From Vibrio qingdaonensis (GTDB lineage: Bacteria > Pseudomonadota > Gammaproteobacteria > Enterobacterales > Vibrionaceae): a stretch of 64,000 nucleotides of DNA. The translations under genes and the position numbers were made by a program. Shown piece by piece: positions 46,236 to 55,407 of this stretch (its first letter is position 1; every line of letters starts with the position of its first letter). A model generated the notes under the pieces. It was not told where the DNA came from. It made no database searches and was given only the letters and a program-made list of their open reading frames with translations. The DNA lies in NCBI RefSeq assembly GCF_026191675.1, contig NZ_JAKRRY010000028.1:1-64000 (forward strand). The letters are read 5' to 3'.

Positions 46236-48443
46236 TTATCGACGACACGTCGTCGCATCAAAATCAACCACTAGCGTAGCATCACTGTATTCACCCGCGA
46301 CCTTAATGTAACCCCAGTAGTCACTTTGAGCGCTAAGTACAATACACTCGCCATTGCCGATATTGCTAGACACAACATCACTCGCATCCCCTGTCGGCCA
46401 TCCGCCATTGCTGTATGACAGCGTTAAATCACCACTACCATGTGCGGTAGAAATCGCGATGTTAGATACCGCATTCACCCCTTCGATACTCAGCCATAAT
46501 GGTGCAGAGGAGGATAAACAAATAGGCTCACCAGCCGTAACACGGCCATCACTGACTGCATTACTACCATCACACACTTGTGGTAATAACATGCCGCCGA
46601 CTAACTGTTGTGTCCACTGTTCAAATTCAGATTGATATTGGGTGGCCCATTGCTCTGTGTGCGCTTTGTAGGCTGCCCAATCCCCACGACGCGTTTCAAC
46701 TAGCATGTTTGCCAGTTCCGCCTCATGTTTTTCAAACATAAACCTTACGGCTAAATAGCCCCAACGATAAATTCGGTCAACGTCAAAGCCATCATACGTC
46801 GTCTCGAATATCTCTTTTAGAGTGAAATGTGTCCCATCCTCAATGGTATCCAGCGCGGCTTGGTTATCATTTTCCTTAGAGATATATTCCGCCACCCCTT
46901 CACTCCACCACACCACTTTTTCTGTTGGAGTAGTAAAGTTGCCGTACATATCAAAACGGCCATCTAGATAGTGAACATACTCATGTTCCAAGTTCCAAAT
47001 AAAGTGATCCGGATTGGCATAACTTGCCTCGTAGGCTACGAAATTTGGCACATTACCAACGATAGACGGATCGCCTTCTAGGTACATACCACCATTATTG
47101 GTATCAATATCAAAAATAGGCCCCGCGTATTTTCGATAGTCATCACTAGAATTAAAGATATTCACTTGAAGCTGCGTATTGTGGTCATCCGCCACTGGCT
47201 GATTACCCGTCTGTAACTCACCATGAAAATAGGTTTCTTCAAAGCCCATTTTGTCACAGGCTGCCTGCTGTTGAATGGCCGTAAGATCTTGAGACAATAT
47301 TCGAATCGTATCGCTACACGTATAGGTCTGACTCAGTACCAAGCCCTTCAGTTCTGCCTCAAAGCCGCAAATCCCAAAGTTGGCACAATCCGAATAATAG
47401 CTCGCAACATCGGCGGCCGCTAACCACACCGCATCTCCCGTGCCGTACATAGAGTACTGAGTAAATAAGGTCGATAGTTCCGTTGTGACAAGTGGTTCAA
47501 TCTGAGTATTGGTATACTGGGTCATACGCGCGAGCTCTCTTCCCGCATTCACCGCCATAAACTCTGAATTTGACCCCAGCTTTGTGGCGTCTTTGGCAAA
47601 CGCGCTTAAATTTTTAACTAAGTCATCACGTTTTGCGATAGCCACTTTAAACCCGTTGTTCCACTGCCCACGATACAAAAGCGTAAAGATACCGTTGACC
47701 GCACCACGCATATTCCAGTGCTGCTCATAGTCGCCATTCCAGCGCAACAGCCATTGGTTGATCACATCCAAATACTCGTGTTGCAACGTTGCACTGTCCA
47801 TGGTGGTAATGACCTCACCAAGCACTTTGCCGTGCGCGTCATTACTATCATAAAAATGCTCATTCGCCACAAAGGTATCCACCGCCTCTTTCACTGCGCT
47901 TGTGACCCATGAAAGCAAGCTCACACCGTCATTGTAAAACTCCGCATAATAGCCCGCACGTAAGTAAAGGAATAACGCTTCCAGTTCATCGCTGCCGCCA
48001 CCTTGATAGGCTCGAGACAACTCTGTCGCATGTTTTGCAACGTAGTACATGTTATTAGAATCAAAGGCGGTGACTTGAGTGGCGCTGTCGGCGGCGAACA
48101 AATCATTGACACACTCCGCCCCTTGCGAGGTGATTTGAGAAATCAGGGTATTAGTATTGGTCGTAGCAAACCCAGAAACATCACACTCTACCACGGCTTG
48201 CTGACTAAACGTCATGACCCTGGGCGATGCGTCTAAGGCCGGAGTGAGATCGTTCGATTCCGACCGTTTTGGCGAAGGCCCTACGTCTACGGAAGCGTCT
48301 TGTGAATGAGTTTCTTGCGAATGAGATTCATGGGAGTGATAGGGGTTAATCTCGACCGTTTGAGAAATTGGCGCACTATCCGCCTGTGCGTAGAACCCTG
48401 TGCAGGATGCTACCAGTGCCACTGTGAGTTTATTTAGTTCCAT
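46236..48443 (-). CDS. Secreted microbial collagenase (peptidase M9)
   Basis: A 735-residue secreted protein. The signal peptide ends near GFYAQA. An M9 N-terminal activator-type region spans about 90-390. The catalytic domain has zinc motif HEYVH (HExxH, in LEHEYVHYLDGRFD, about residue 490), with the third ligand Glu in WWSEGVAEYIS about 30 residues later. A C-terminal beta domain (about 630-735) resembles a prepeptidase C-terminal domain. It cuts native collagen outside the cell. It is convergent with the opp-aminopeptidase operon, and its promoter region holds a weaker copy of the Hyp-regulon motif. Confidence 0.93.
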   Translation of the reverse strand: MELNKLTVALVASCTGFYAQADSAPISQTVEINPYHSHESHSQETHSQDASVDVGPSPKRSESNDLTPALDASPRVMTFSQQAVVECDVSGFATTNTNTLISQITSQGAECVNDLFAADSATQVTAFDSNNMYYVAKHATELSRAYQGGGSDELEALFLYLRAGYYAEFYNDGVSLLSWVTSAVKEAVDTFVANEHFYDSNDAHGKVLGEVITTMDSATLQHEYLDVINQWLLRWNGDYEQHWNMRGAVNGIFTLLYRGQWNNGFKVAIAKRDDLVKNLSAFAKDATKLGSNSEFMAVNAGRELARMTQYTNTQIEPLVTTELSTLFTQYSMYGTGDAVWLAAADVASYYSDCANFGICGFEAELKGLVLSQTYTCSDTIRILSQDLTAIQQQAACDKMGFEETYFHGELQTGNQPVADDHNTQLQVNIFNSSDDYRKYAGPIFDIDTNNGGMYLEGDPSIVGNVPNFVAYEASYANPDHFIWNLEHEYVHYLDGRFDMYGNFTTPTEKVVWWSEGVAEYISKENDNQAALDTIEDGTHFTLKEIFETTYDGFDVDRIYRWGYLAVRFMFEKHEAELANMLVETRRGDWAAYKAHTEQWATQYQSEFEQWTQQLVGGMLLPQVCDGSNAVSDGRVTAGEPICLSSSAPLWLSIEGVNAVSNIAISTAHGSGDLTLSYSNGGWPTGDASDVVSSNIGNGECIVLSAQSDYWGYIKVAGEYSDATLVVDFDATTCRR

Positions 48444-48861
48444 CTATTGGTTTCTCTTGTTTATATTGATGTTATCGCCATGCCATCATGCATCGCGGTT
48501 CCCATCTCAAATTAGAGTCTTCAATAGAAGGATGAAACATTTAATTAACAAATCAGAATATAGGTTCATATTCTGAGCCCAACCGACCCAATTGCTGATT
48601 TTATAAAATATAAAATTATGTGGGCCGTGTTTTGAACTATCGATTCAATGCCCTCATTTGTCATGACTTCCCACCCCATATTTTACGCACTTAATCGCCA
48701 ACAGAACCACGCAATCATCGTGTCAGTCTCTCTCATCATTTTCATTTTACCCCTCAGAACCGATACACATAAATGATGCGTAGTCACGCTAAGATAAGAA
48801 AGATTGCTTTTTTTCGAAGTTAGCAGTACATATAAGCAGATTCCCTTATTAGGCGCTTAGC
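48444..48861. promoter_or_regulatory. Collagenase promoter region with candidate operator (site f)
   Basis: 418 bases between the collagenase and a divergent small membrane protein, with no gene. At 48594-48611, GCTGATTTTATAAAATAT matches the regulon consensus at 14 of 18 positions. Its 16-base core differs from sites b and c at two positions. The region is AT-rich, so chance is possible. Confidence 0.4.
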
Positions 48862-49254
48862 GTGCAACGACGACTCGAGACATTCCCTTTTATCTTGGCA
48901 CTTTTTACAGTATCGCTATGCACGACGATAGTGTTATTTAGCTATATTGCCGATATCAGTGAACCTAGGGTTTCTTTGCATCCAATCACGACTGTCAGCC
49001 CTGAGCGCGCGCCTCATATCGACAACAGTACCCAACTGCTGCGTAGCTCAACTCTTCGCGTTGCACAGCAAAAAGCACAACCGCATACCAAAGCAACGCT
49101 TCCGTGGCCAATGATGATGTCAGCGATAGCTCTATTTACCGCGAGTTATCAATTCACTCACTTCACCCCACGCAGTTATCTTTTTTTTGAAAACAGCCGG
49201 CTCGCGGGCTGGCAAGATACCAACCTACAATTTCGTTTTATTCATTCACGTTAA
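48862..49254 (+). CDS. Small membrane protein, unknown function
   Basis: A 130-residue protein beginning with GTG. Hydrophobic segments lie at about 9-30 and 84-102, with a polar, probably periplasmic loop between. No family is recognised. It lies 56 bases before the DedA gene in the same direction. The start is uncertain because no strong ribosome site is seen. Confidence 0.5.
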   Translation: MQRRLETFPFILALFTVSLCTTIVLFSYIADISEPRVSLHPITTVSPERAPHIDNSTQLLRSSTLRVAQQKAQPHTKATLPWPMMMSAIALFTASYQFTHFTPRSYLFFENSRLAGWQDTNLQFRFIHSR

Positions 49255-49310
49255 CCGCTTCATTTTTCTACTATAACCCTTAATTTTATTGTCGGTTCAT
49301 TGGAGCAACT

Positions 49311-49988
49311 ATGTTTGAAGCTACCCAAGACGTCTTGATTGCCCTTTGGCATCAAGACTTTAACGCGTTACTCGCGCCAGAAAGCGCGATCCTTATTTAC
49401 GTTCTCGTGACTTTTTTTATCGCACTAGAAAGCAGCTTTTTGCCCGCAGCGCCTCTGCCATGTGACAGCGTGGTGGTCTTGGTTGGAACGCTCTCTGCTG
49501 TGGGGGTACTCAATCCTGTTACGGCGTTTTCGCTACTCATTATCGCGGCAGCGGTAGGCAGCTGGTTAGCCTACTTGCAAGGACGTTGGCTAAACAAACT
49601 GCCTATCGTAAAAGGTTGGTTGGCAAAAGTGCCAGAAAGCAATATGCGAATGGTCGACAACCTACTCTGTCGGCATGGTTTAGTGGCGTTATTTAGTGCT
49701 CGCTTTATTCCTTGCGTGCGTTCATTGGTTCCTATGGTCATGGGAATGCGCGTCCAAGAAACACCACGATTCCATTACTTTTCCTGGCTCAGTGCCACCT
49801 TGTGGGTTGGGCTATTAGCCGGTGTAGGATTTCTCTTACCATCATTACCAGAACCCATCAGCCGTTTCACAACCATGGCACTAATGGCAGCCCCTATCAT
49901 TACCTTGTGCGCTGCCATTTTTACCTTTCTCACTTGGCGAGCTCGTCACGCAATTCGCGGGTTCAAGCAAGCGATGAAAAAAAATTAG
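49311..49988 (+). CDS. DedA family membrane protein (SNARE-associated/VTT domain)
   Basis: A 225-residue inner-membrane protein. Family signatures are LESSFLPAAPLPCDSVVVLVG (about 45-65) and a later FSARFIPCVRSLVPMVMGM stretch (about 130-148), whose Arg residues are conserved. DedA proteins are lipid scramblases/flippases, for example for undecaprenyl phosphate, and support envelope integrity. A RodA-like gene follows on the same strand, so an envelope-linked pair is plausible. Confidence 0.87.
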   Translation: MFEATQDVLIALWHQDFNALLAPESAILIYVLVTFFIALESSFLPAAPLPCDSVVVLVGTLSAVGVLNPVTAFSLLIIAAAVGSWLAYLQGRWLNKLPIVKGWLAKVPESNMRMVDNLLCRHGLVALFSARFIPCVRSLVPMVMGMRVQETPRFHYFSWLSATLWVGLLAGVGFLLPSLPEPISRFTTMALMAAPIITLCAAIFTFLTWRARHAIRGFKQAMKKN

Positions 49989-50092
49989 TGTAGTGAGACA
50001 AAACCAATGCGCAGACTATTCGCTTACTTATACCGTTAACTCGTGAGGCCAATAGCAGCCTCACGATAACTCCCCTAAACCGTAAACCGTAA

Positions 50093-51262
50093 ATGAATCA
50101 GCCTAACCCAAAGTCGACTGATTCAATACTCAACTTGATAGTTGTGGCCATATTCTGCGCCACTTCACCGGGCAATAAATTGAAAAAGTACCTGTTCCCT
50201 CAGCTTGATTTATCCATTGTAATGGCCATTTTGGCGCTCATGCTACTTAGCACCATCACCATATGGAGCGCCAGTGGATTCAGTGAGTCTGTGATTACTA
50301 ACCACCTCATTCGATGCGTTATTTCGTTAGCGTGTATTGTCATTATGTCGGCCATCCCCGCGAAACAATATCGTCGCTTTTCACCTTACTTATATTTAGT
50401 CACCGTGAGCTTGCTCGTAGCGGTGGTGTTCGCTGGCGACAGCACAAATGGCTCTCAGCGCTGGCTGTCTATCGCAGGCTTTCGCTTCCAGCCCTCCGAA
50501 TTAGTTAAGCTGGCCATCCCTATGATGGTGGCTTGGTTTATACAAAGAGATGGTGAGCGCCCAACTGGCGCCAGAATTTGCTACGCACTGTTACTTACCG
50601 CCATCCCGACCGGATTGATCTTTGTTCAACCGGATCTCGACGGCGCCATTTTTGGCGTCATTTACATGCTGTTTGTGCTGTATTTTGCAGGCATGAGTTG
50701 GAAGATTATTGGCGGCTTTGTTGGCTTAATTGCCACTCTCATTCCACTGCTATGGTTCTTCGTCATTGAGACCTATCAGAAGAAAAGAATCCTGCAATTT
50801 CTGAATCCAGAAAGTGACCCTTTGGGGGCGGGTTATCAAATCATCCAATCCCATATTGCCATTGGATCTGGTGGGATAACAGGTAAGGGTTGGGCGAATG
50901 CCACGCAAAGCGCACTGGGGTTTATTCCCGAAAGCCATACCGACTTTATTTTTTCTTCCTATGCGGAAGAGTGGGGATTCGTCGGCTGCGTACTACTGTT
51001 GTCTTTGTATCTCTTTATTACGCTGCGCACACTGTGGATCTCGTGCCACTGTCATCATGCCTTTGGCAGACTGGTTTGTGGCTCGTTAGCGTTAAGCTTT
51101 TTTCTCTACGCTTTTATTAACACTGGTATGGTTAGTGGCTTACTCCCCGTCATGGGCAGTCCACTGCCTTTCTTTAGTTATGGTGGCACCGCTATGATCA
51201 CGCAGGGCATCTGCTTTGGCATCATCATGTCCCTGTGTCGTGCACCCTCGCGATTCGCTTAG
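50093..51262 (+). CDS. RodA/FtsW (SEDS) family protein
   Basis: A 389-residue ten-helix membrane protein of the SEDS peptidoglycan glycosyltransferase family. Hallmarks are GSQRWLSIAGFRFQPSELVKLAIP (about 120-143), FVQPDLDGAIFGV, LIQSHIAIGSGGITGKGW-like sequence and the C-terminal GSPLPFFSYGG (about 355-365). RodA polymerises glycan strands for cell elongation. No PBP2, mreBCD or rlpA gene is nearby, unlike the normal rodA locus, so this may be a second copy. Confidence 0.88.
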   Translation: MNQPNPKSTDSILNLIVVAIFCATSPGNKLKKYLFPQLDLSIVMAILALMLLSTITIWSASGFSESVITNHLIRCVISLACIVIMSAIPAKQYRRFSPYLYLVTVSLLVAVVFAGDSTNGSQRWLSIAGFRFQPSELVKLAIPMMVAWFIQRDGERPTGARICYALLLTAIPTGLIFVQPDLDGAIFGVIYMLFVLYFAGMSWKIIGGFVGLIATLIPLLWFFVIETYQKKRILQFLNPESDPLGAGYQIIQSHIAIGSGGITGKGWANATQSALGFIPESHTDFIFSSYAEEWGFVGCVLLLSLYLFITLRTLWISCHCHHAFGRLVCGSLALSFFLYAFINTGMVSGLLPVMGSPLPFFSYGGTAMITQGICFGIIMSLCRAPSRFA

Positions 51263-51356
51263 CATGATAGCGGTCAGTACAACCGTGTTGACCGTTATAA
51301 CTAGCCCCCATTACCTCGTTTATTTTTCAAATTTATAATCCCACTCCGAAGACAAA

Positions 51357-51374
51357 CACGCCGCAACCGGCGTG
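51357..51374 (-). terminator. Probable terminator of the FIST chemoreceptor gene
   Basis: CACGCCG / CGGCGTG stem with a four-base loop; on the minus strand TTTGTCTT follows. Confidence 0.6.
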
Positions 51375-51395
51375 CTGGCCTATTGTAGTAAGACA

Positions 51396-53384
51396 CTAAC
51401 CCACTTGATTACGAATAGTTTCCACATCTTGCTGGTGTTGCTGTGCTCTTGCTTCCATCTGTTGCAGTTCGCTTGAGATGTTATGGCTATTTTCGAGCAG
51501 TCGGTTGGTATCACGGGCTAGGCCATCGATGTCTTGAATAGCCCCCGCGATCGATTCGGTTTTTTCTGTCGCGTCGTGCATATGCTTGCCTACGGTCTTT
51601 ACCACATCGGCAATAGTGTCCATTTGCTCAAATAGAGCATTGACGCTTGAGCGAGAATTATCCAATGACTGCTGGGTGCTTTTCGCCAAATTACGCACTT
51701 CATCGGCAACCACGGCAAAGCCACGACCATACTCACCAGCCCTTGCGGCCTCAATACTGGCATTAAGCGCTAACAGGTTAGTCTGATCGGCAATTTTATC
51801 AATGATCGACAATACACTGCGCAGACTTTCTGCTTCTTTCTCCACTGACATAATATTTTGTTGCAACGCAGACACTTCGCTTTCTAGTGATCGCACGGTG
51901 CCACTAAATTGATTGGTATCGGCCGACAGCGCCGAAGAATTACTACCAATGTGGTCAATGTAACTAATGGAGTTTTGAGTCAGTTCGCTGGATTTATTCG
52001 CCACACTCATCGCCTTGATGGAATCTGTGAGTGAGCGTTCTTGAATGCGCATCATCAGTTCATTGGAGCGTAACTTAAGTTGTGAGAAGTAATTGGCGTA
52101 AGAGGCATAATCGGTAACAAACTGACCGTGAGCTTGCTCCACGTCTTCCCTACGCCGACTAAAGAAAATGGCACTCAAGGTTTCATTAATATTTACCCCA
52201 AACAGCTCACCAAAGGTAGAAAAGCCCGCAACAGGAAGCCTGTTAAAGTTACTGAGGTCATTCAGTTCCTGGCTATTATTTAATCGCCTCAGGATACAGT
52301 CGAATAAAATACCACCCACCAACTTATCTTCATTAATTAACTGTCTAACAAAATCTTTATTCGTTTGTTCAACAAACGCTGTCTTTCGCATTAAGTGCAG
52401 TTCCGTTCCTAATGGTGTATCACAATAAAAATGTACTTTGCCTTCCGATACATCAATATTAGCAACCGAACGTACAAAATACTCACCCTGCACTTTTACC
52501 GCAAAGGTATAATCCGATAAAGACTGTTCAACCTGATCGACACGACAACGAAAATGAGTCGCGAGCTCGTTGAGAAAACCTTGTATTTCCATAGTTGTCG
52601 CAGACAATACACCAGTCACGTAACGCAAAGACGGATTAGCATCACCAATTAACCAAGAGCGCCCTACTGGCTCAAAGTTTTGTGTTTTAAATAACTGGAA
52701 TTGATACTCAGGGTTGAGCTTAATAAAGCACAACAAAGCGTGCTGATGACGCACTGATGTTCCATCATGAAAAGGCGCACTATCAAAGTTCAAGCTTCCT
52801 GCGGAGGTGCCACCAACAAAGGGGACTGGGAATTTCCCCGATTGATACACCGCTTCCATAAGCCAATTTTCACTGTTTGTCAGCCCATTTACGAGCGTCA
52901 TTGAAAAACAATCTCGAGGATCCAGTGGAAACGCTAGCTGAAGGCTGTCTAAATGCTTTCCGATTTCCAGAACACGAGCTGATGGCTGCGCATGGCTAAT
53001 GCCACGTTGAATATCATCACAAGGTAGTGGCACGGTATGGGTATCAACCGTATCAACAAGATCTGCTGAAAAAAGTTGAAGTACCATTGTTTTGGTCTGA
53101 CCTGTGTCTAAATACAAGTTATCATGACTAGAAGATAATTCGCCCGCCGTTGAGGTAAGAATCAAAGGTCCATCCACGATGCGACTGAGCGCACGATGGA
53201 GATGACCAAGATCATGGCCATGAGGAACAAAGCCAACGCCTAAAACCGGCTTGTTACCATTAAACAAAAAATCACTTACATCCAATGACGACAACGATAC
53301 CACATCAAGATTAACAACTTTTATTACTTCGTCGTTCATGGATTTATCCATATCCATGTTTTTTTTCCGAAACTTGAACAACAT
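51396..53384 (-). CDS. Soluble methyl-accepting chemotaxis protein with FIST sensor domain
   Basis: About 662 residues from ATG 53384, behind AGGGAA. A longer frame starts with TTG at 53468 and adds an artificial hydrophobic stretch, so it is rejected. Residues about 30-400 form FIST_N/FIST_C-type sensing modules (PVLGVGFVPHGHDLGHLHRAL, LTSTAGELSS, VPFVGGTSAGSL). The C-terminal about 230 residues are an MCP signalling helix pair with the tip IADQTNLLALNASIEAARAGEYGRGFAVVADEVRNLA. No convincing membrane helix remains, so it should be cytoplasmic. FIST domains are thought to sense small molecules such as amino acids. Confidence 0.88.
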   Translation of the reverse strand: MLFKFRKKNMDMDKSMNDEVIKVVNLDVVSLSSLDVSDFLFNGNKPVLGVGFVPHGHDLGHLHRALSRIVDGPLILTSTAGELSSSHDNLYLDTGQTKTMVLQLFSADLVDTVDTHTVPLPCDDIQRGISHAQPSARVLEIGKHLDSLQLAFPLDPRDCFSMTLVNGLTNSENWLMEAVYQSGKFPVPFVGGTSAGSLNFDSAPFHDGTSVRHQHALLCFIKLNPEYQFQLFKTQNFEPVGRSWLIGDANPSLRYVTGVLSATTMEIQGFLNELATHFRCRVDQVEQSLSDYTFAVKVQGEYFVRSVANIDVSEGKVHFYCDTPLGTELHLMRKTAFVEQTNKDFVRQLINEDKLVGGILFDCILRRLNNSQELNDLSNFNRLPVAGFSTFGELFGVNINETLSAIFFSRRREDVEQAHGQFVTDYASYANYFSQLKLRSNELMMRIQERSLTDSIKAMSVANKSSELTQNSISYIDHIGSNSSALSADTNQFSGTVRSLESEVSALQQNIMSVEKEAESLRSVLSIIDKIADQTNLLALNASIEAARAGEYGRGFAVVADEVRNLAKSTQQSLDNSRSSVNALFEQMDTIADVVKTVGKHMHDATEKTESIAGAIQDIDGLARDTNRLLENSHNISSELQQMEARAQQHQQDVETIRNQVG

Positions 53385-53761
53385 TCGATTCCCTAAAATA
53401 TAGAACAGCAAATAGACAACAAGATATATTGACACATTTAATATTAAGCACTTGGCTTTATAAAGCAAGAAGTATAATAATAATTCTATTTACCGTACGG
53501 ATCGTACTTCCTCACTAATAATAAACATATCATTCTATATATCCTCCTGTTTAATTTAATTAAACACACCGATATACAAACGACAGAATAATAAATCCCT
53601 TTAATAACACTCTGTTACTTTAACTGTTTTTTAATAAAAACTAACAACAGACAAGCAAAATACATTACCGAAATCAATTAAATTGAATTACACATTTACA
53701 CTGGCTATTTCTTTTCAGTCGTTTTTCTAGCTTCCAGTTCATCAAGGCGATATCTGCGGCT

Positions 53762-54175
53762 TACACTATCGATCGTATCGTTTCTAGAATCGAACCTTAA
53801 CCGTTTCATGAATGCTTTATTAACTGGATGTCGAGTATATACTCTTACAAACGGTGAAGTTGTCGGCATTGATGATAAAACACTTTGAGGTTCCTATAAT
53901 CACAAGAACCGAACCAGTGATATCCAAATGATTAACACATACGCTTCTGCTAATAAACAGGGACTTGATAAACTCAACGTGAAGCAGAAAAGCCATCGTA
54001 GAACAAGATGGGAATTACCTACTTATCGGCATGGTAGAGCACTGTTATTATGAGAATAATCGTTCAATGCGTTTGAATATAAGCATTACATTAGACCTAA
54101 TAATCTTGGCAAAAAGTAGGCAGAATCAATTAGTACGTATCTCGTCAAAATCCCTCTGTAATGATAATTTTCGCT
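53762..54175 (+). mobile_element. ISAs1-family transposase remnant
   Basis: Broken reading frames on the plus strand match pieces of an ISAs1/H-repeat transposase. YTIDRIVSRIEP reads at 53762-53797. After a frameshift, FMNALLTGCRVYTLTNGEVVGIDDKTL reads to a TGA at about 53886, and GSYN...IQMINTYASANKQGL follows. A later piece around 54060-54175 resembles the end of such a transposase. The middle and both ends are lost, and no terminal repeats were found. The element is long dead. Confidence 0.72.
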
Positions 54176-54184
54176 CGTATCCCA

Positions 54185-54390
54185 ATTATAACTAGCCACG
54201 TCGTCTAGTTTATTTTTTTTCTTGGAATCTCACACCGAAAACAAACACGCAAGCCAACCGAGTTGCAAACATGCCTCTACACCTTTTTCGCTGCACTTTT
54301 ACTTCCATTTTCTACGTTTCGATTAAGAGGTGGTGGCGATTTGCGATCAGCCAGTTGCTATCCCAGACTAGGCTATCTATTGAATGAGAT
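54185..54390 (-). pseudogene. Decayed 3' end of a second chemoreceptor gene
   Basis: This stretch aligns by eye with 51296-51545, the 3' end of the FIST chemoreceptor and its downstream spacer. Shared blocks include TATAACTAGCC, a TTTATTTTT run, AAACAAACACG-like sequence and a closely similar stretch at about 54343-54383. Translated on the minus strand, that part reads like IDSLVWDSNWLIANR, compare IDGLARDTNRLLENS of the intact protein. It looks like the tail of a tandem receptor copy whose body has been deleted, next to the dead ISAs1 element. Confidence 0.65.
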
Positions 54391-54394
54391 AAAA

Positions 54395-54413
54395 ATGACC
54401 GTATTCAGGTCAT
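54395..54413 (-). terminator. Terminator of the tetR gene
   Basis: ATGACC / GGTCAT stem with a seven-base loop; on the minus strand TTTTTAT follows, directly after the TetR stop. Confidence 0.7.
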
Positions 54414-54422
54414 TCATCTTTA

Positions 54423-55082
54423 TTATCCTTCTACATCACTCGCGATTAGCGTTTTCACGCCACACCCTTGAATCACCAATTGCGTTAAAAATGAGGCAGC
54501 TTGTTCATAGTCTTCATCACTGAGCGTCGGCTTATCCATAACACTGCCGATTTGCCAGCTAAAGTCCGCGTACGTTTGCGTGGCAGCCCATATCGTGAAC
54601 ATTAGGTGATGAGGAGGGACGCGCTCCATTAGACCTTGCTCGGTCCAAGCGGAGAATTTATTGATGATCATCTGTGATTGTTTGAAAAGCTGATCTCGAA
54701 TACCTTCTGGTAACACTTTTGCACCAGACATCACCTCACTGGCAAAGACGCGTGAAGCGTGTGAATGATCGCGTGAAATGGTTAACTTAGTTCGAATGTA
54801 TTGGCTTAATGCTTCAACAGGATTATCTAACTCTTCAATAGGACGAGAAGCTTCCAACAAGGGCTGGGTGACGGTTTCTAATACCGCACAATACAATTTG
54901 TCTTTAGAGCTAAAATAATAGAAAACATTGGGCTTAGGAATGTCGGCAGCTTTGGCAATATCTGCCATCGTGGTTGCAGCATAGCCATGTGTGGCAAACT
55001 GCTCACTGGCAACTTCGATGATCAAATCTTGATTCTTTCGTCTTATCCGTGACATTGCTTTTCCTGCATACCGATTATTCAT
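54423..55082 (-). CDS. TetR family regulator, RutR/YcdC-like
   Basis: A 219-residue protein, or 210 from the alternative ATG at 55055. It has an N-terminal TetR helix-turn-helix (EQFATHGYAATTMADIAKAADIPKPNVFYYFSSKD, about 28-62). The C-terminal ligand domain resembles the YcdC/RutR group (VFASEVMSGAKVLPEGIRDQL, FTIWAATQTYADFSWQI). RutR senses pyrimidines and controls their breakdown. Here the gene sits beside glyoxylate genes, so it may control purine/pyrimidine-derived glyoxylate use. That link is inferred from position. Confidence 0.85.
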   Translation of the reverse strand: MNNRYAGKAMSRIRRKNQDLIIEVASEQFATHGYAATTMADIAKAADIPKPNVFYYFSSKDKLYCAVLETVTQPLLEASRPIEELDNPVEALSQYIRTKLTISRDHSHASRVFASEVMSGAKVLPEGIRDQLFKQSQMIINKFSAWTEQGLMERVPPHHLMFTIWAATQTYADFSWQIGSVMDKPTLSDEDYEQAASFLTQLVIQGCGVKTLIASDVEG

Positions 55083-55407
55083 GTTTCATGGTAATGATTT
55101 AGTCGCAGAAATCCAAGAGATATAAACCGTATCCTCTACATCAACGCGCCGTAGCATTTGCCATCAAATTATCACCAACACCGATTCAAGTAAGAAAATA
55201 GACACCTAGATGGGTGAACGAAAAAATCCCGTCACCACTAAGATCAATGCCTGTTGACGTAAATGCCTTTGCATTAAAGGCATGTCACTATTGATTAAGC
55301 AGTAACGGGAACGCGTATAAAAGGAGACGAAACTACGCGATTGAAACCCTTATACTCAAACTCTACTAAGAGATAAGGGCGCGTGCGGAACGGATGTGTC
55401 GTTACTC
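55083..55407. other. Non-coding gap between glxR and tetR
   Basis: About 325 bases without a gene. It holds an eight-base-pair inverted repeat, ATGCCTTT (55263-55270) / AAAGGCAT (55276-55283), of unknown role. The tetR promoter should lie at its left end. Confidence 0.5.

Noticed and set aside
53385..53468. TTG-initiated extension of the FIST chemoreceptor giving a hydrophobic N-terminus
   Set aside because: The ATG at 53384 has a better ribosome site, and the extension lies in AT-rich sequence that easily yields hydrophobic codons.
54263..54523. 86-codon plus-strand ORF
   Set aside because: It runs antisense through the decayed chemoreceptor tail and the tetR end and has no ribosome site or recognisable product.
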